This document shows, piece after piece, positions 23,255 through 34,680 of a stretch of DNA of 64,000 nt. The stretch spans positions 1-64,000 of the forward strand of contig JAFEMH010007486.1 in the NCBI GenBank assembly GCA_022495995.1. Direction: 5' to 3'. Below the pieces are notes generated by a model, which was not told where the DNA came from, did not search any database, and saw only the letters and a list, made by a program, of their open reading frames with translations. A program made the position numbers and the translations under genes. This stretch comes from Adenophora triphylla var. japonica (lineage: Eukaryota; Streptophyta; Magnoliopsida; Asterales; Campanulaceae). Each line of letters starts with the position of its first letter. Within the stretch, counting starts at the first letter, position 1.

Positions 23255-23818
23255 ATCCCCCACATGAATGAAATTAATGCATGTATGCAGACTTTTAAGA
23301 AAATCCCAACGAACTGTTACCGCATCGGGGTAGGTAGCTTTCGGCTTTGAACCATCCCTAGTAAGATGCTATCGGATTTACTTGTTGTTCAGTGAACGCG
23401 ACGTCTTGAACTGATCAGCGTTTTGTGTAAACCAAGACAATAACATTTACACGATAACAATTCTGATATCTTTCGTTCTCACGTTGTGTCCAATTCGGCC
23501 CTGGACCATATCTTGGATTCATAAGTGTTTTCTATTAGAAGCGGCCAAACTTCTTCACTTATATAGGTGATCTCCTATAAGGAGTAACCTGCAATACTCC
23601 ACCTTATTTTTTTAAGGTATAAGAATCATTAAAAGCTTTAAAGCTTATCCTCACCACACGTCAGCAGGGTTTCTTACACTTGGGCAGCTTCTGAGAATAG
23701 GTTTTAAGAAGTTCCAAGTGTGCTACTAGAATATCCATAACTTAGTTGTCTCAATGAACCAAGTTTGTGGGATCTCCACTCATCATGGTTGAGTTAACGC
23801 TATAGACTTCTTTTATTG

Positions 23819-25464
23819 TTTGGGTTTTAACCCCATTCCCCTTACTGTATTGTACATTTGATCTCTGTTTATTCCTTTCGTAAACGGATCCGCTATATTT
23901 TCTTTTGACTTTACATAGTCAATGGAAATTATTCCATTAGAGATCAATTGTCTTACTGTATTATGCCTCCTTCATATGTGTCGCGACTTTTCGTTGTACA
24001 TACAGCTTTTAGCTTTTTCAATAGCTGACATGCTGTCACAATGTACCATGACAGGAGGCACTGGCTTATTCTAGCATGAAATATCCTCTAGAAAATTTCT
24101 GAGCCATTCGGCTTCTTCTCCAGCCTTATCTAAGGCGATAAACTCTGATTCCATTGTGGAACGATCTATACACGTTTGTTTAGAGGATTTCCAAGACACG
24201 GCTCCACCACCAATGGTAAATACATACCCGCTTGTGGATTTTGAGTCTTTTGTGTCTGATATTCAATTTGCATCACTGTATCCTTCCAATACAGCTGGAT
24301 ATCTCGTATAATGTAATCCATGGCTTATGGTATATTTTAAATACCTAAGCACTCTTGTTAGTGCTTTCCAATGTTCAGTATTTGAATTACTCGTGAATCT
24401 ACTCAGTTTACTAACTGAGTATGCTATGTCAGGTCGAGTACAGTTTGTTAAGTACATCAAACTTTCTATGAATCGAGCATAATTTAATTGTGATACTGGA
24501 TCACCTTTATTTTTGGCTAAATGCAGACTTAGATCTATCGGAGTCTTAGCCGGAGGCAGATCGAACGCTTCGAATTTCTTAAGCACATTCTCGATGTAGT
24601 GAGATTGTGATAAGATAATTTCGTTATCTGTCCTAGAGATCTTTATCCCTAGAATAACATCTGCTTGACCCAGATCTTTCATGTCAAAGTTCTTCTTTAA
24701 CATCTTTTTGGTTTTCATGATTATATCATGATTACTTCCAATGATTAGCATGCCATCCACGTATAGACATACAATCATATATTTATCAGGTGTGCCTTTA
24801 ATGTATACACATTTGTCACACTCATTTATTTTGAACCCGTTCGACAACATGGTTCGGTCAAACTTCTCGTGCCATTGTTTTGGTGCTTGTTTAAGACCGT
24901 ACAATGATTTGACAACTTTACACACCTTTTGTTCTTGTCCATGTGCAACGAACCCTTCAGGTTGTTGCATATAAATCTCCTCATCTAATTCTCCATTTAG
25001 AAAGGCCGTTTTCACATCCATTTGATGTATCTCAAGGTTATGCAGAGCTGCAATAGCAATGAGAACACGAATGGATGTGATCCTTGTTACAGGAGAATAT
25101 GTATCGAAGAAGTCATATCCTTCTCTTTGTTTGAACCCTTAAGCTACCAATCTAGCTTTGTACTTGTCAATAGTCCCATCTGCTTTGTACTTCCTTTTAA
25201 GGATCCATTTGCAACCCAGCGGTTTGCATCACTGGAGGAAGATCGACTATCTCCCAAGTATGATTTTGCAAGATGGATTCAATTTCACTATTGATAGCTT
25301 CTTTCAAGAAAGGATCTTATGGACTAGACAAGCTTCTTGCATTGTCCTTGGTTCATCATCTAACATGTAAGTTAGAAAGTCGGACCAAAGGTCTTAGCTA
25401 CCTTTGTCCTCTTACTTCGTCTTGGCTCTTCATCTTCTTGAGAAGAGACCAATAAGCCGTATCT
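23819..25464 (-). pseudogene. C2 reverse transcriptase and RNase H, inactive
   Basis: The open stretch 25021-24263 contains [30 protein letters not shown] and the palm. The catalytic motif reads [12 protein letters not shown], whereas the family has YVDD, so the second catalytic Asp is Gly. After SDAN a stop precedes the RNase H part (24262-23819), which still shows [13 protein letters not shown] and HCDSMSAIEKAKSC with further stops. The part 25464-25021 is broken. It would have copied element RNA. The active-site loss alone predicts no activity. Confidence 0.88.
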
Positions 25465-26393
25465 TAAGTTCTTTTGTTTGAACTTGCTTCATTCTTTTCC
25501 TTACATGGAAATTTAGTTTCAAAGAATACTGCATTCCTTGATTCTATAGTCATTCCTGCCGTTATGTCAGGAATTTCAGACTTGTGCACTAAGAATCGAT
25601 ATGTACTACTATTGTTTGCATATCCAATGAAAATGCAATCAATGGTTTTGGCTCCTATCCGCACTTGTTTAGGTTTAGGTATTTCTACCTTTGCTAGGCA
25701 CCCCCACACTTTAAGATAATTGTAGGAAGGCTTTCTTCCATTCCATAATTCATATGGAGTTTTATCTTTATTCTTGTGCGATAACTTATTAAGAATGTAG
25801 TTAGCTGAAAGGATCTCTTCCCCCCACAAGTTGTCGGGTAAGCCCGAGATGATCAACATTGTGTTCATCATCTCCTTAAGAGTTCGATTTTTCCTTTCAG
25901 CGACTCCATTTGATTGAGGTGTGTAAGGAGGAGTCGTTTGATGAATAATGCCAGCGTCCCAGCAAATATTTTCAAACGGTGCTACATACTCTCCACCTTT
26001 ATCACTACGAATCTTCTTAATTGTTGCATTAAGTTGATTCTCAACTTCATTCTTATATCCTTTGAAAGCTTCTAAAACTTCATCTTTGCTTCTCAAAAGA
26101 TACACATGACAATATCTAGTGCAATCATCAATGAACGTTATAAAGTACTTCTTCCCACCTCTAGTTTGCACAAGTTTTAAATCACATATGTCCGTATGGA
26201 CTAATTCTATAGGGGTAGTATTTCTTTCAATAGTGGGGAAGGATGACTTCGTCAATTTTGCTTCCACACAAATTTCACACTTATTTTCTGAATCAAATTT
26301 CATTTTAGGAAGTAAATTTAAATTTACTAACCTACGTAATGAATTTAAATTCACATGTCCTAATCTATCATGCCATAAATTAGAACACTCAGA
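25464..26393 (-). pseudogene. C2 integrase
   Basis: The 296-codon open frame (26354-25464) follows a pre-integrase zinc segment ([13 protein letters not shown]) that is separated from the upstream frame by a TAG near 26394. The catalytic triad is intact: Asp in HTDICDLK, Asp in IRSDKGGEY and Glu in [10 protein letters not shown]. It is the best preserved domain of this element. The protein would insert element cDNA into the host genome. Confidence 0.88.
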
Positions 26394-27787
26394 CTAATAA
26401 GCAACAACATCTTTATTCTTCGCCTCTGGGCAGAACACGTTCATTACATTCATTTTAAAGAGTCCTTTGTCAAGGTACCCTTTGCCTACAAATTGACCCA
26501 TCTTGGTCATTACAAACTTATCGGACTCAAATACTAGCCTAAATCCGGCCTTGTTCAACAACGGACCGGAGACTATGTTTTTACGGATGTACGGGACATG
26601 CGGAACATCCATTAAGGTGAGTTCTTTGTCGGATGTCATTTTCGGCACCACCTTGCCGAGTCCAACCACGTTAGAAGTTGCGAGAATTTCCCATGTACAA
26701 CTTCCTTCCCTTTGCGAGGGAACATATGATGAGAAACTTTCTCGATGCGCACAAATGTGGCGCGTTGCTCAGGTATCAATCCACCATTCCCTTGGGTTAT
26801 CGTCCAATTTAGCAAGATTGGCTTCAAACACTACGGCGGACGGATCAAGCTCGACATGTCTAATGGGACGATCTGTCTTCTACCACATTTGCTTGAGGAC
26901 GGTTGCCATTACGGTTGTTTGTTTTGGGATGCCGACAGTCTCTAACCTTATGGCCGGGTTTGCCGCGATTGTAACAACCTCCCTTGAACTTCTTGGCGTT
27001 TGTGTTCCCCTTTTTAGCATTCCCGGTAGCCTTCCTCTTCTTCTTGGTACTTGCTTGACCAAGTTCACTTTTGCCTCTGCGATGTAGTCCTGCCGCTCTT
27101 GCTTTCGGATTTTCGGTTGTCTTCCTCAATCCTTAGCCTCACGATCAGGTCCTCGAGCATCATTTCCTTCCTCTTGTGCTTGAGGTACATCTTGAAATCT
27201 TTCCATAGAGGCGGTAGCGTCTCTATAATGGCAGCTACTTGGAAAGATTCCCCGAGTTGCATTCCTTCTGCAATGATGTCGGCAATGATCAATTGCAACT
27301 CACGTAACTGATCCATTACAGTTCGGGAATCAACCATCTTGAAGTCTAGGAATTGGCCGACAATAAATTTCTTAGTGCCGGCATCTTCCGTTTTGTACTT
27401 CTTTTCAAGAGATTCCCAAAGCTCTCTTGCAGTCTTTATGCCACAGTACACATTGTACAGGGCATCATCTAACCCATTTAGAATATAATTGCGACACAGG
27501 AAATCGCTATGATTCCATGCGTCCAATGCTATTCTTGCTTGTGGGTCACCTTCATCTTCGGGGACCGTTGGCGGTGATTCTCGCAAGAACCGAGCCAAAT
27601 TGAGGGTGGTTAGGTAGAACAGCATCTTCTGCTGCCACCTTTTGAAATCTGTACCGATGAATTTCGCCGGTTTCTCTGCATGGGTATGGAGGGGAGCAGC
27701 AGGAGTTGGGTTAGGAGTATGGACGGGAGGTACAGAAGATCCCGAGTCAGGGGGAGGAGTAGGAGCGGAGGTGGAGTCGGATGCCAT
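26394..27787 (-). pseudogene. C2 gag and protease region
   Basis: The ATG at 27787 opens a 240-codon frame with a UBN2-type gag domain ([20 protein letters not shown]). A frameshift near 27100 moves to 27129-26860, which holds the zinc knuckle CYNRGKPGHKVRDC. The second Cys of the usual CX2C is replaced by Arg. The protease motif region reads EWWIDT, stop, ATRHIC at about 26770-26800; the TGA falls where the catalytic DTG needs its Gly. The remainder (26669-26394) is open. Only 30 bp separate the 5' LTR from the gag ATG. Confidence 0.85.
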
Positions 27788-27817
27788 TCTTTAAATACAC
27801 TAATATTTTCTTACGAT

Positions 27818-28561
27818 TGTTGGGAAAAATGGGTGTATTTAAAAATAGCTTTGAAAAAGAAAATGGGACGAAAAAATTATTTTTCAAAAATAAAATAAGT
27901 CGAGGCAAGAGTTTGACTCTTTTTTCGGAAGACAATATTGCCCCGTATACGAGTGCTCACGGTCTTCGGCAATTGTCCCCAAGATACAACCACTTTCGGT
28001 AATTTCAGATTGCAGCACAACAACTCTGAAATTATCGGGCGAACTACTGAATACTCGGGATTTTCTTGGACTCTTAATGCAAGACTTCTGAATGCTAGGA
28101 TGCTTTTAGAGAATAGAATGCTTGAACGATTTTGGATGGAAATGAAATGAGGAGGAGGGGGCTATTTATAGTTATTGAAGAGATGGGGTGTCTATTGGGA
28201 ATAGACACAAATTGCACCCGTTAAATCTGGACCGTTGAATCTAAGCAAATTGGATGGAGGAGATCTGCTGGGCCGACCCTAGCAGCCTTGACCCGCCCAT
28301 TCCAATAGACACGGGTCGCCCCATGTCTTTTCACCAACCATTGCAACTTCTCTTCAATTAACAACATTAAGTTGCTCACTTTAACAATTAATTTCTCATT
28401 CACCCGAAATTGGTTTTGAGAAAATAAATATACCATTTTAATCTACACTAAATGTAGATTAATTATTTAATTGCAACTTATTTCTATTTTTACAAAATAG
28501 AAATTTCTAGAAACTTGGTCAAATATCGGTGAAACACCAATAATACTACCAATTTCTAACA
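27818..28561 (-). repeat. C2 5' LTR
   Basis: It is 744 bp long, bounded by TGTTGG and CTAACA. The 30 bp that follow in element orientation (27788-27817) contain no recognisable tRNA-Met primer-binding site. Confidence 0.93.
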
Positions 28562-28789
28562 AATTCGCTTTTCTAGTTTACGTGATCCTTCAACCCCCCC
28601 CCCCTTTTTGCAATGGCACTCATATGCTATGCCCATCTTGCAGCTCAGCAAGTGGGACAGTTCTTAAAGTTTGAAGATGTGTCCGAAAACACTTGTGGAC
28701 AAGGAAGCTTCACATCTGCTGGAAGTGTTCCCGTCCCTGAGCTCCCTAGGCTGCACAAGAAAGTGGCATGGTCAATGTTCTTTTGTTAA
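28562..28789 (+). pseudogene. AGO4-clade Argonaute terminal exon, 3' part of the fragment
   Basis: From about 28622 the frame reads ICYAHLAAQQVGQFLKFEDV and, further on, SVPVPELPRLHKKVAWSMFF followed by C and the stop codon (28787-28789). This is the C-terminus characteristic of the AGO4 clade. With C2 and one AATTC removed, the upstream exon (22415-22514) would join here through a C-rich stretch (28595-28605). The run of 11 C leaves the reading frames out of register, so either an intron lay here or the exon is frameshifted. Other PIWI exons are missing, so the whole is a pseudogene. Confidence 0.85.
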
Positions 28790-30110
28790 GGTGATGATTA
28801 ACTCTTCCAAGTACATAACCAGCTACTGTGTGATGTCAATTTGGTCCGTTTAATTAAGATGAAGATGATGAGGTTGGCGAGGCGTTCTTGCTAACCAACA
28901 ACTGTGTGATAGCTTTCTCAAGTATGTAAATTCCTTGGTGGTATAGGTTACAAGTGACTCTAGGTTCTCACTATATAAGGTTAGAGAAATATAATCTAGG
29001 TTTTCGCGCGTTTCTCACTATATTAGGTTTGCAGCTGATTATTCTCAGACTTGTAACTAATTTATAGGTTTAGCCTCTTGAGGCATTATAAGCTTTTGTT
29101 ACATTTATCTTCCAACCTTTTGGAACATTATCTGCTTTAGTCCTTTAATGACATGGGAGATTTCTAGCTATTCCCTCCGTTTCACTTTAATATTCCATGT
29201 TTCCTTTTAATTTTGTACTTTTATGCCTTTGTATTTCTTATGATTTATATTAAAATTCTATTTTTTTCTACAATATTCAAGAAAACTATCATATTCTGAT
29301 CATGAGGGAAATTTTGAGTGAACAACACCTTTCTTTAGGCAAAAATTGCTTAGACTATTTCAGATTCAGCATTATTAATAATAGGAGTCTTGTGCGCGCA
29401 CTGCCCCATTGTTCAAGTTTAGATTAGACCCAAACATATTCTGCAATGTGCCCGTTTCGTGTTCTACCATTCCTCTATTCTCAAATTTGAGTTCTCAGTC
29501 GTACTACTTGTTGATTGATATATACGGTTAACTCTTTAAGGTTCTACATTTTTCGTCGCAGAATAGAATTTTTTTGGTTTAGGCCTTGTTTGCTACTACT
29601 GCTGATTTTATTTTTTATATTTTTTGGTCCATAAATCTAATTAAATAAACTATGGTAGCTCTAGAATGAGATGAATACATGCACATTTAACTTATCTTTC
29701 ACATGCCTATGCGTCGGTTGGGGTTATCTTTTAGGGTTAGCTTTAACTTCCAACTGCATTAGCGTGTTAGTAGCAGTAGCTAGTACATTCTATTAATGAT
29801 AACATTTTGGTATTCTGTTTCTCTTGATTAAGTCAAAGCTGCATTTGCCTTTCTTTTTTTCCTCTCAAATTACTTCCAATGCCGTCTCACTCATGCACCA
29901 GGAAAGGAACCCTGTGATGTGATGCGAGTAAGATGTATTTCTCGCGTACCAGTACCAGTCGAGATTGTGTTATATCCAGATTTATGTGTCATATTAGATT
30001 GGTGTTGGATAGCGGTCGAGATTTATGTCATAAAAAATCTTGTGTATGGGCGGTTAGAAAACTTTAGCCGCTATGTGGGACCCAACAACCAGCAAGTCTA
30101 TACTGTTAAA
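28790..30110. other. Intergenic DNA after the AGO fragment
   Basis: The region is AT-rich. It presumably includes the old 3' untranslated region of the AGO gene. A one-ended Stowaway-like terminus (TTCCCTCCGTTTCAC) lies at about 29172. No convincing coding exon, RNA gene or complete repeat was seen. Only short chance frames occur. Confidence 0.6.
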
Positions 30111-30114
30111 CCCA

Positions 30115-30300
30115 AAGTTTTTTTTTTTATTATTATTATTATTAATGAATTGCTTAATCTATTATAAGAGATGCACTTGAAAGTGATAAAAATTGCATTT
30201 GATGAAGTTTGAACTCTTGACCTTTCGTATGAAAAAGGACATCGGATGCCCCTTGAGTTGAAACTCTTTGGCATGTGGACCTCTAATCATAATACCTTAT
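30115..30300 (-). mobile_element. tRNA-derived SINE copy, minus strand
   Basis: On the minus strand an A-box-like stretch around CAACTCAAGGGGCATCC (about 30245-30265) is followed by a B-box-like GGTCAAGAGTTCAAAC (30207-30222), and the element ends in a TAA-repeat plus poly-A tail (complement at 30120-30144). It is similar to the copy at 21975-22150. Bases 30301-31079 beyond it contain no recognisable gene. Confidence 0.6.
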
Positions 30301-31079
30301 TAGTTCAATAATAAACGTGACATTTATTAAGTCAAACTTCTTAAGAAGTAAGAAATACCGTAGTAGTACGCAGTAGTATGTTTTATTTGTTTATATATTT
30401 GCTTTGTTGTACTATGATTTAAAAAAATCGTTTAAAGCCTTTTTTATGTGGAAAAACAACACTTTATCTTAAAATAAAAGAAGAAAAAAAGTATGATATC
30501 TATAGTATAAATCATACCATGAGTGAACAGTACTATGAACAGTATCAAATGTCAAGTTTTCCATTTTACCCTCACTAAATTGTCCTTTTCCCATTTTTCT
30601 CTTTAAAAAAAAAAAAATTAAATTAAAAAAAAACATGTGTCCTCGAACACGAACTTTTGCTAGTTTATTATATTTCGGGAGCAAATGAGATACATCATAC
30701 ATGACATATTGATATGCTTTACTTGCGAGGAATAAAGTCAATAAAGGCTTTGAAAAGTTGGTCTTTTGGTTTGAAGCAATTCATTGGCATTTTCCTCAGT
30801 CAAACAAGACTTTAACGGAGTCTCCTCTATAATTTTAACGGACTTCGTTAACTTGGAGAATAAAGGACACTCATTTGATTTGATAACTTATAGACCAAAA
30901 TGACTGAAATAAACATTCATAATATACAGCACAAGTATGTTTTATAATTATGATGTCACTCAAAATTAATTAAGCATGGGTTGAGATTTGATTTGGTATT
31001 ATGTGTTGCTTGAATTAGCATGTCAAAAATTCATTATTTGTTTTCCATAAGATACAATCTATACCTCTGTTCTAAAAGA

Positions 31080-31235
31080 CCCCTTCTAAGGGCGCCTAGG
31101 CGCTAGGCCCCTCTTCAACGCTTAGTTCTAAGCCCCGCCTATGTCCTGACTAATCCCGACTAATCCCGATTAGTCCCCGACTAGCCCCCGCCTAGGCGCT
31201 AGGCCCGGCTCCGCCGCCTAGCATCCGCCTAGCGC
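31080..31235. repeat. GC-rich palindromic repeat (CGCCTAGGCGCTAGGC)
   Basis: CGCCTAGGCGCTAGGC occurs at about 31094 and again at about 31190. Between them are repeats of CTAATCCCGA/CTAGTCCCCG. Several segments are self-complementary, so the stretch can fold strongly. Such GC-rich CCTAGGCG modules occur in non-autonomous hAT-type repeats of plants. No termini or duplication were found here. Bases 31236-32036 beyond it hold only AT-rich DNA and a short GC-rich patch near 31470, with no gene. Confidence 0.5.
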
Positions 31236-32038
31236 TTATTAAATAAAATATTGAAATATAGGACAACATTCATTATATCAAAAAATAATTTAATCATGTT
31301 ATATTTTTTTAAAGGGAATTTGACCCAAGCTCCTTTGGAACAAATTACGTCCCCTCAAATTTCTCATTATTAAATGTCCTACAAATTCTTAAACAACAAT
31401 ATATTATACTGCATGCAATATGCAGTATTTAAAAATTATGATACACCATTATCAATACTGGCTCCTGCCACCACCACCGACCGCCGTCGCTAGAAACCGG
31501 TCGCTGGAAGGTTGCCTATCACCGATCACCACCTGTCACCACCCATGCTGATATTCAGTATGCAGTATTATCCATTATCATGTATGCAATATATTTACAA
31601 AATAATACAATATGAAAATGAATTTATGAGACATAATGATACATTTTCAGAATTTATGGGGCTTTCTCCCTTTTTTTCAAAGGGTCCTCAGAGCTTGCTA
31701 GCTAGTATAGTTACATTCAGAATCATTAGATTTGAAATAATTGTAGTTTTTTACTAGTCGGTCTAGAAAATGTTACGTACTCATATAAGATATCAAAATT
31801 TGAGATTTATTGAGCTCCAAATGAGTTCACATATGACTTCACATGTATCCTAATAAATTTCGATTTTTGATGGTACCAAAAAATGCTTTGACATTATCTT
31901 GACCCCTAGCTATATCTATAGCAAAGATTTGGCAAATCAATTCCAAATATGGGTTGAACCAAAGGGATGAATATGATCCATGCTAAGCTATTGACTCAAT
32001 ATATTTGAAACCTAGTTAATTTTCAGAGAAAAAAAATA

Positions 32039-32326
32039 CTCCCTCCGTCCCAATAGTAGCTGCCCAATTTTTGGGTTGCACGCAAATTAAGAAAATGAGG
32101 GGAAAGTAAAAATGTTGTGAGTGTAATTTGAAAATAGGAGAGAGATTGAGTGGAGGGAATAGTAAATTATAATAGTGTTGTGAGTATTAAAATAATGTAG
32201 GAGAGAAAATGAGTGGAGGGAATAGTAAAGATTCCTTTGCCAAAAAAGGAAAATGGAAGCTTTTAACGGGACACCCAAAATGGCAAAATGAGAAGCTTCT
32301 ATTGGGACGGAGTGGGACGGAGGGAG
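32039..32326. mobile_element. Stowaway-type MITE (288 bp)
   Basis: The terminal inverted repeats are CTCCCTCCGTCCCAATAG on the left and its complement on the right, flanked by TA on both sides. The right end has a second GGGACGGAG copy. The core contains GTTGTGAGTATTAAAATAAT, a segment shared with the MITEs at 53908, 55388 and others. Confidence 0.85.
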
Positions 32327-32689
32327 TATGTACTATTTTTTATGCAATGTAAAATAAAGTAATGCAAAGAAGAAAAAGAAAAAAAAAAAAAAAAAACTAG
32401 GATGTAGTTATGGATGGAGTATGGGAAAGTTCAACACCCAACAAGTCTTTTATTCAATGACATTCATCTTTGCCATTTCTCAAGAAACTTAAAGGTTCAA
32501 ACTCACTTTCCCTTACATTCCTACATTGTATTATTTGAAATGTTAAACAATTATAACATAATAATTGGGGAGTACTCCTTCCTTTCGTCGTATAATAAAT
32601 TTTTTTTATTTTTTTTCGAGCGTCTATTAACAAATGTTAAGGGTTCGAATCCATACCACTACATTATACAACATAATAAATGAAAGCAC

Positions 32690-32874
32690 TTTCTCCGTCC
32701 TATAAAAAATATTAATTTTTTCTTTTTTGCACATTTCATTATAAATGTTATTATTTCAAAATATTAATGAGATTCACTTATTATATTCATAACAATATTT
32801 TTTTATTTTATTTTTTTAATTTAATTGTCATATTTGTAACAAGATTTTATGGTTTATTGGCAGGAAGGAAGGAG
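32690..32874. mobile_element. Degenerate Stowaway-type MITE
   Basis: The ends read TTTCTCCGTCCTATAAAAA and GGCAGGAAGGAAGGAG, approximately inverted and followed by TA. The interior is AT-rich. It is a weak call because the termini have diverged. Bases 32875-33531 carry no recognisable gene. Confidence 0.4.
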
Positions 32875-33754
32875 TATAGTATAAAAAGGGTCAATGATTC
32901 TCAAGTCTGAAGAAAATAAATTCCACTTGACCAACCTATAAAACTTCACCATTAAATGCGCTACCATCATTCCTGCCTTTACCATGTTTTATTCTGGTGC
33001 TACCACTCGCCCACGCGTCCCTTTCTCACTAGCCAAAGCTTTGACTAAAATCCCAACAGTGGGACCCATAGCATTTAAGATTTTTATACTTCTTTTGACT
33101 ACAATTTACTTTTTTTTTTTTTTAGAATTAAGAAAAAAATAAATATTATAAATAAAAAAAAGTAAAATAGTAGGAAAAACTGAGTAGGGAGTATTTATTT
33201 TAAGAATAATAAATGAGTTCTATTATCTATTTTAAATAATAAAATAACTAAAAATTTTGTTCTGAAACTTCTCTCTAGGGCACAAAGGAAGTATATAGGG
33301 TCAAATTGAAAATATACAGAGTTGTTGGGGGACTCCAAAATGTAAAGTTAGAGCTGACGAGCAATACGCCAACACTTGTCCCCTAACTCTTTTCCTTTCT
33401 TTCTCGAAAAAAAAAATTCATTGACACCACTTTTGTATACTATATTGTGTATTTTTATGATCTATAATTATAAGTTATTAGGGTTGACATCAAAATAATA
33501 TCATCAATAATTTATAACCGTTAGATCACCATCTATAATACAATAGAGGACTGATATAACTGCCTCTTATCTTTACATAAAGAGAGGCTGAGATTTAAAG
33601 TTGGGAAACAGATCCGACGGCCTAATTTCCTCCCCCTCCCACGATCTCTTCTCCCTCTCTCCGTAAAACACCCACGATCTCTTCTCCCTCCCTCCGTCAA
33701 TCATCTCTCCCCTTCCCGAAATTCTCTCTCTCCCTCTCTCTAAATTCCGATTCA

Positions 33755-33892
33755 ATGGGTAAGGCTTCGGCGGTGAAATCAACGGCGGTTGTATTGGGAG
33801 CCCTAGCTTTCGGATGGGTAGCTGTTGAGATGGCCTTCAAGCCATGGCTCAAGGTTCGATCCGCAATGGACAAGTCGATGCGACGCCGTTAA
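33755..33892 (+). pseudogene. OEP7-like chloroplast outer envelope protein fragment, frameshifted
   Basis: The ATG at 33755 opens a 45-codon frame: [20 protein letters not shown], then [20 protein letters not shown] and a short tail. It matches the start of OEP7-type proteins, small signal-anchored proteins of the chloroplast outer envelope: one hydrophobic helix (about residues 10-27) followed by the FKPFLDK-like segment. Family members are about 60-65 residues. The frame shifts after AMDKS, and another frame continues for about 24 codons to a TGA at about 33957, which would restore a normal length. So there is a one-base frameshift, or a sequence error. The upstream stretch 33600-33750 is CT-rich, like a 5' untranslated region. 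It sits inside the proposed Helitron. Confidence 0.65.
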
Positions 33893-34129
33893 GAAGTTGC
33901 TTGGGAAAACCCTTCGGCTCCGCCTCAACCTCTAGCTCCGCCGTCCCTCTCTGACCGTATAACCCTCGATTTAAGCTATTTACGAGTAAGTTGTATTAAA
34001 TTTAATACATGATTTAGTTATTTAATTTTTGGTTTTTGGTTAGATTCGTTGATCGTCTTATCGATACTTTAATTAAATTTACGGGTCAATTTTTGCGGTT
34101 TATTAGTTTCATTGTTTGTTTGGCTTACG

Positions 34130-34405
34130 GTCATTGGATCATCGATTGTTTATCCCACTGTCTTACTCAAGATCTCCTCTTTCTTCAAGCTTCAATCAAA
34201 GAGTAAGTCCCTCTCTTTCTTACTTTGTATAGAATAAATTAATGGTGCATGCCATCTGTTTGTGTTTTTGTCTAAGTGAAATTGATTTATTATTTGGGGT
34301 TTTACGGGTATGAAATGGCAGAAGATTGCGCAGAAGATGATGATGACAAGTCTTTGATTGGCAAGTTAAGAAAACGGGCTTTGAAGCAAAACGATTCTAC
34401 AAGTA
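34130..34405 (+). pseudogene. Unrecognised exon-like fragments
   Basis: Two short open stretches border splice-like sites. The first, 34130-34202, has hydrophobic codons (TVIGSSIVYPTVLLKI) and ends at AG/GTAAGT-like AGAGTAAGTC. The second, 34319-34402, starts after GGCAG and encodes EDCAEDDDDKSLIGKLRKRA, followed by TAAGCC. I do not recognise either product. They may be further captured exons. Confidence 0.3.
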
Positions 34406-34598
34406 AGCCTAACACCTAATTGCTCTCCTTCCTCTATTTGTATTATAGATTAGTATGCATATGTTTACTGCAACAAATTGTGTACTATCGCAAGTTGTTT
34501 ATGTATTATTGATCATCCGCTGTGTCAATTAGCAACAGAGAAGCTACTCCTTTAATCTTCAGTAAGAAGAAAAGCTTTAGAAACCCACCTATATGTTA

Positions 34599-34680
34599 CT
34601 CCCTCCATCCCAAAACAAGTGTCCCTTATCCCATTTCGGACGTCACAAAAAAGAATCCAGTGTCCTTTTTGATACTTTCT
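34599..34680. mobile_element. One-ended Stowaway-type MITE relic
   Basis: TA then CTCCCTCCATCCCAAAACAA begins at 34599. No matching inverted end was found downstream, so the element is truncated and its right boundary is a guess. Confidence 0.4.

Larger units (their letters stand above)
22515..28561 (-). mobile_element. Ty1/Copia retrotransposon C2 with both LTRs and target duplication AATTC
   Basis: Two LTRs (22515-23254 and 27818-28561) of about 740 bp differ at about twenty places by eye, so the insertion is fairly young. The five bases AATTC occur directly before (22510-22514) and after (28562-28566). Coding is on the minus strand in Copia order. A TATA box CTATTTATAG in each LTR (22859-22868, 28162-28171) reads as CTATAAATAG in element orientation. 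A polypurine tract (TGTGGGGGAT on the minus strand) abuts the left LTR. The element interrupts the 3' end of the AGO fragment. Its genes carry several inactivating changes. Confidence 0.95.
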
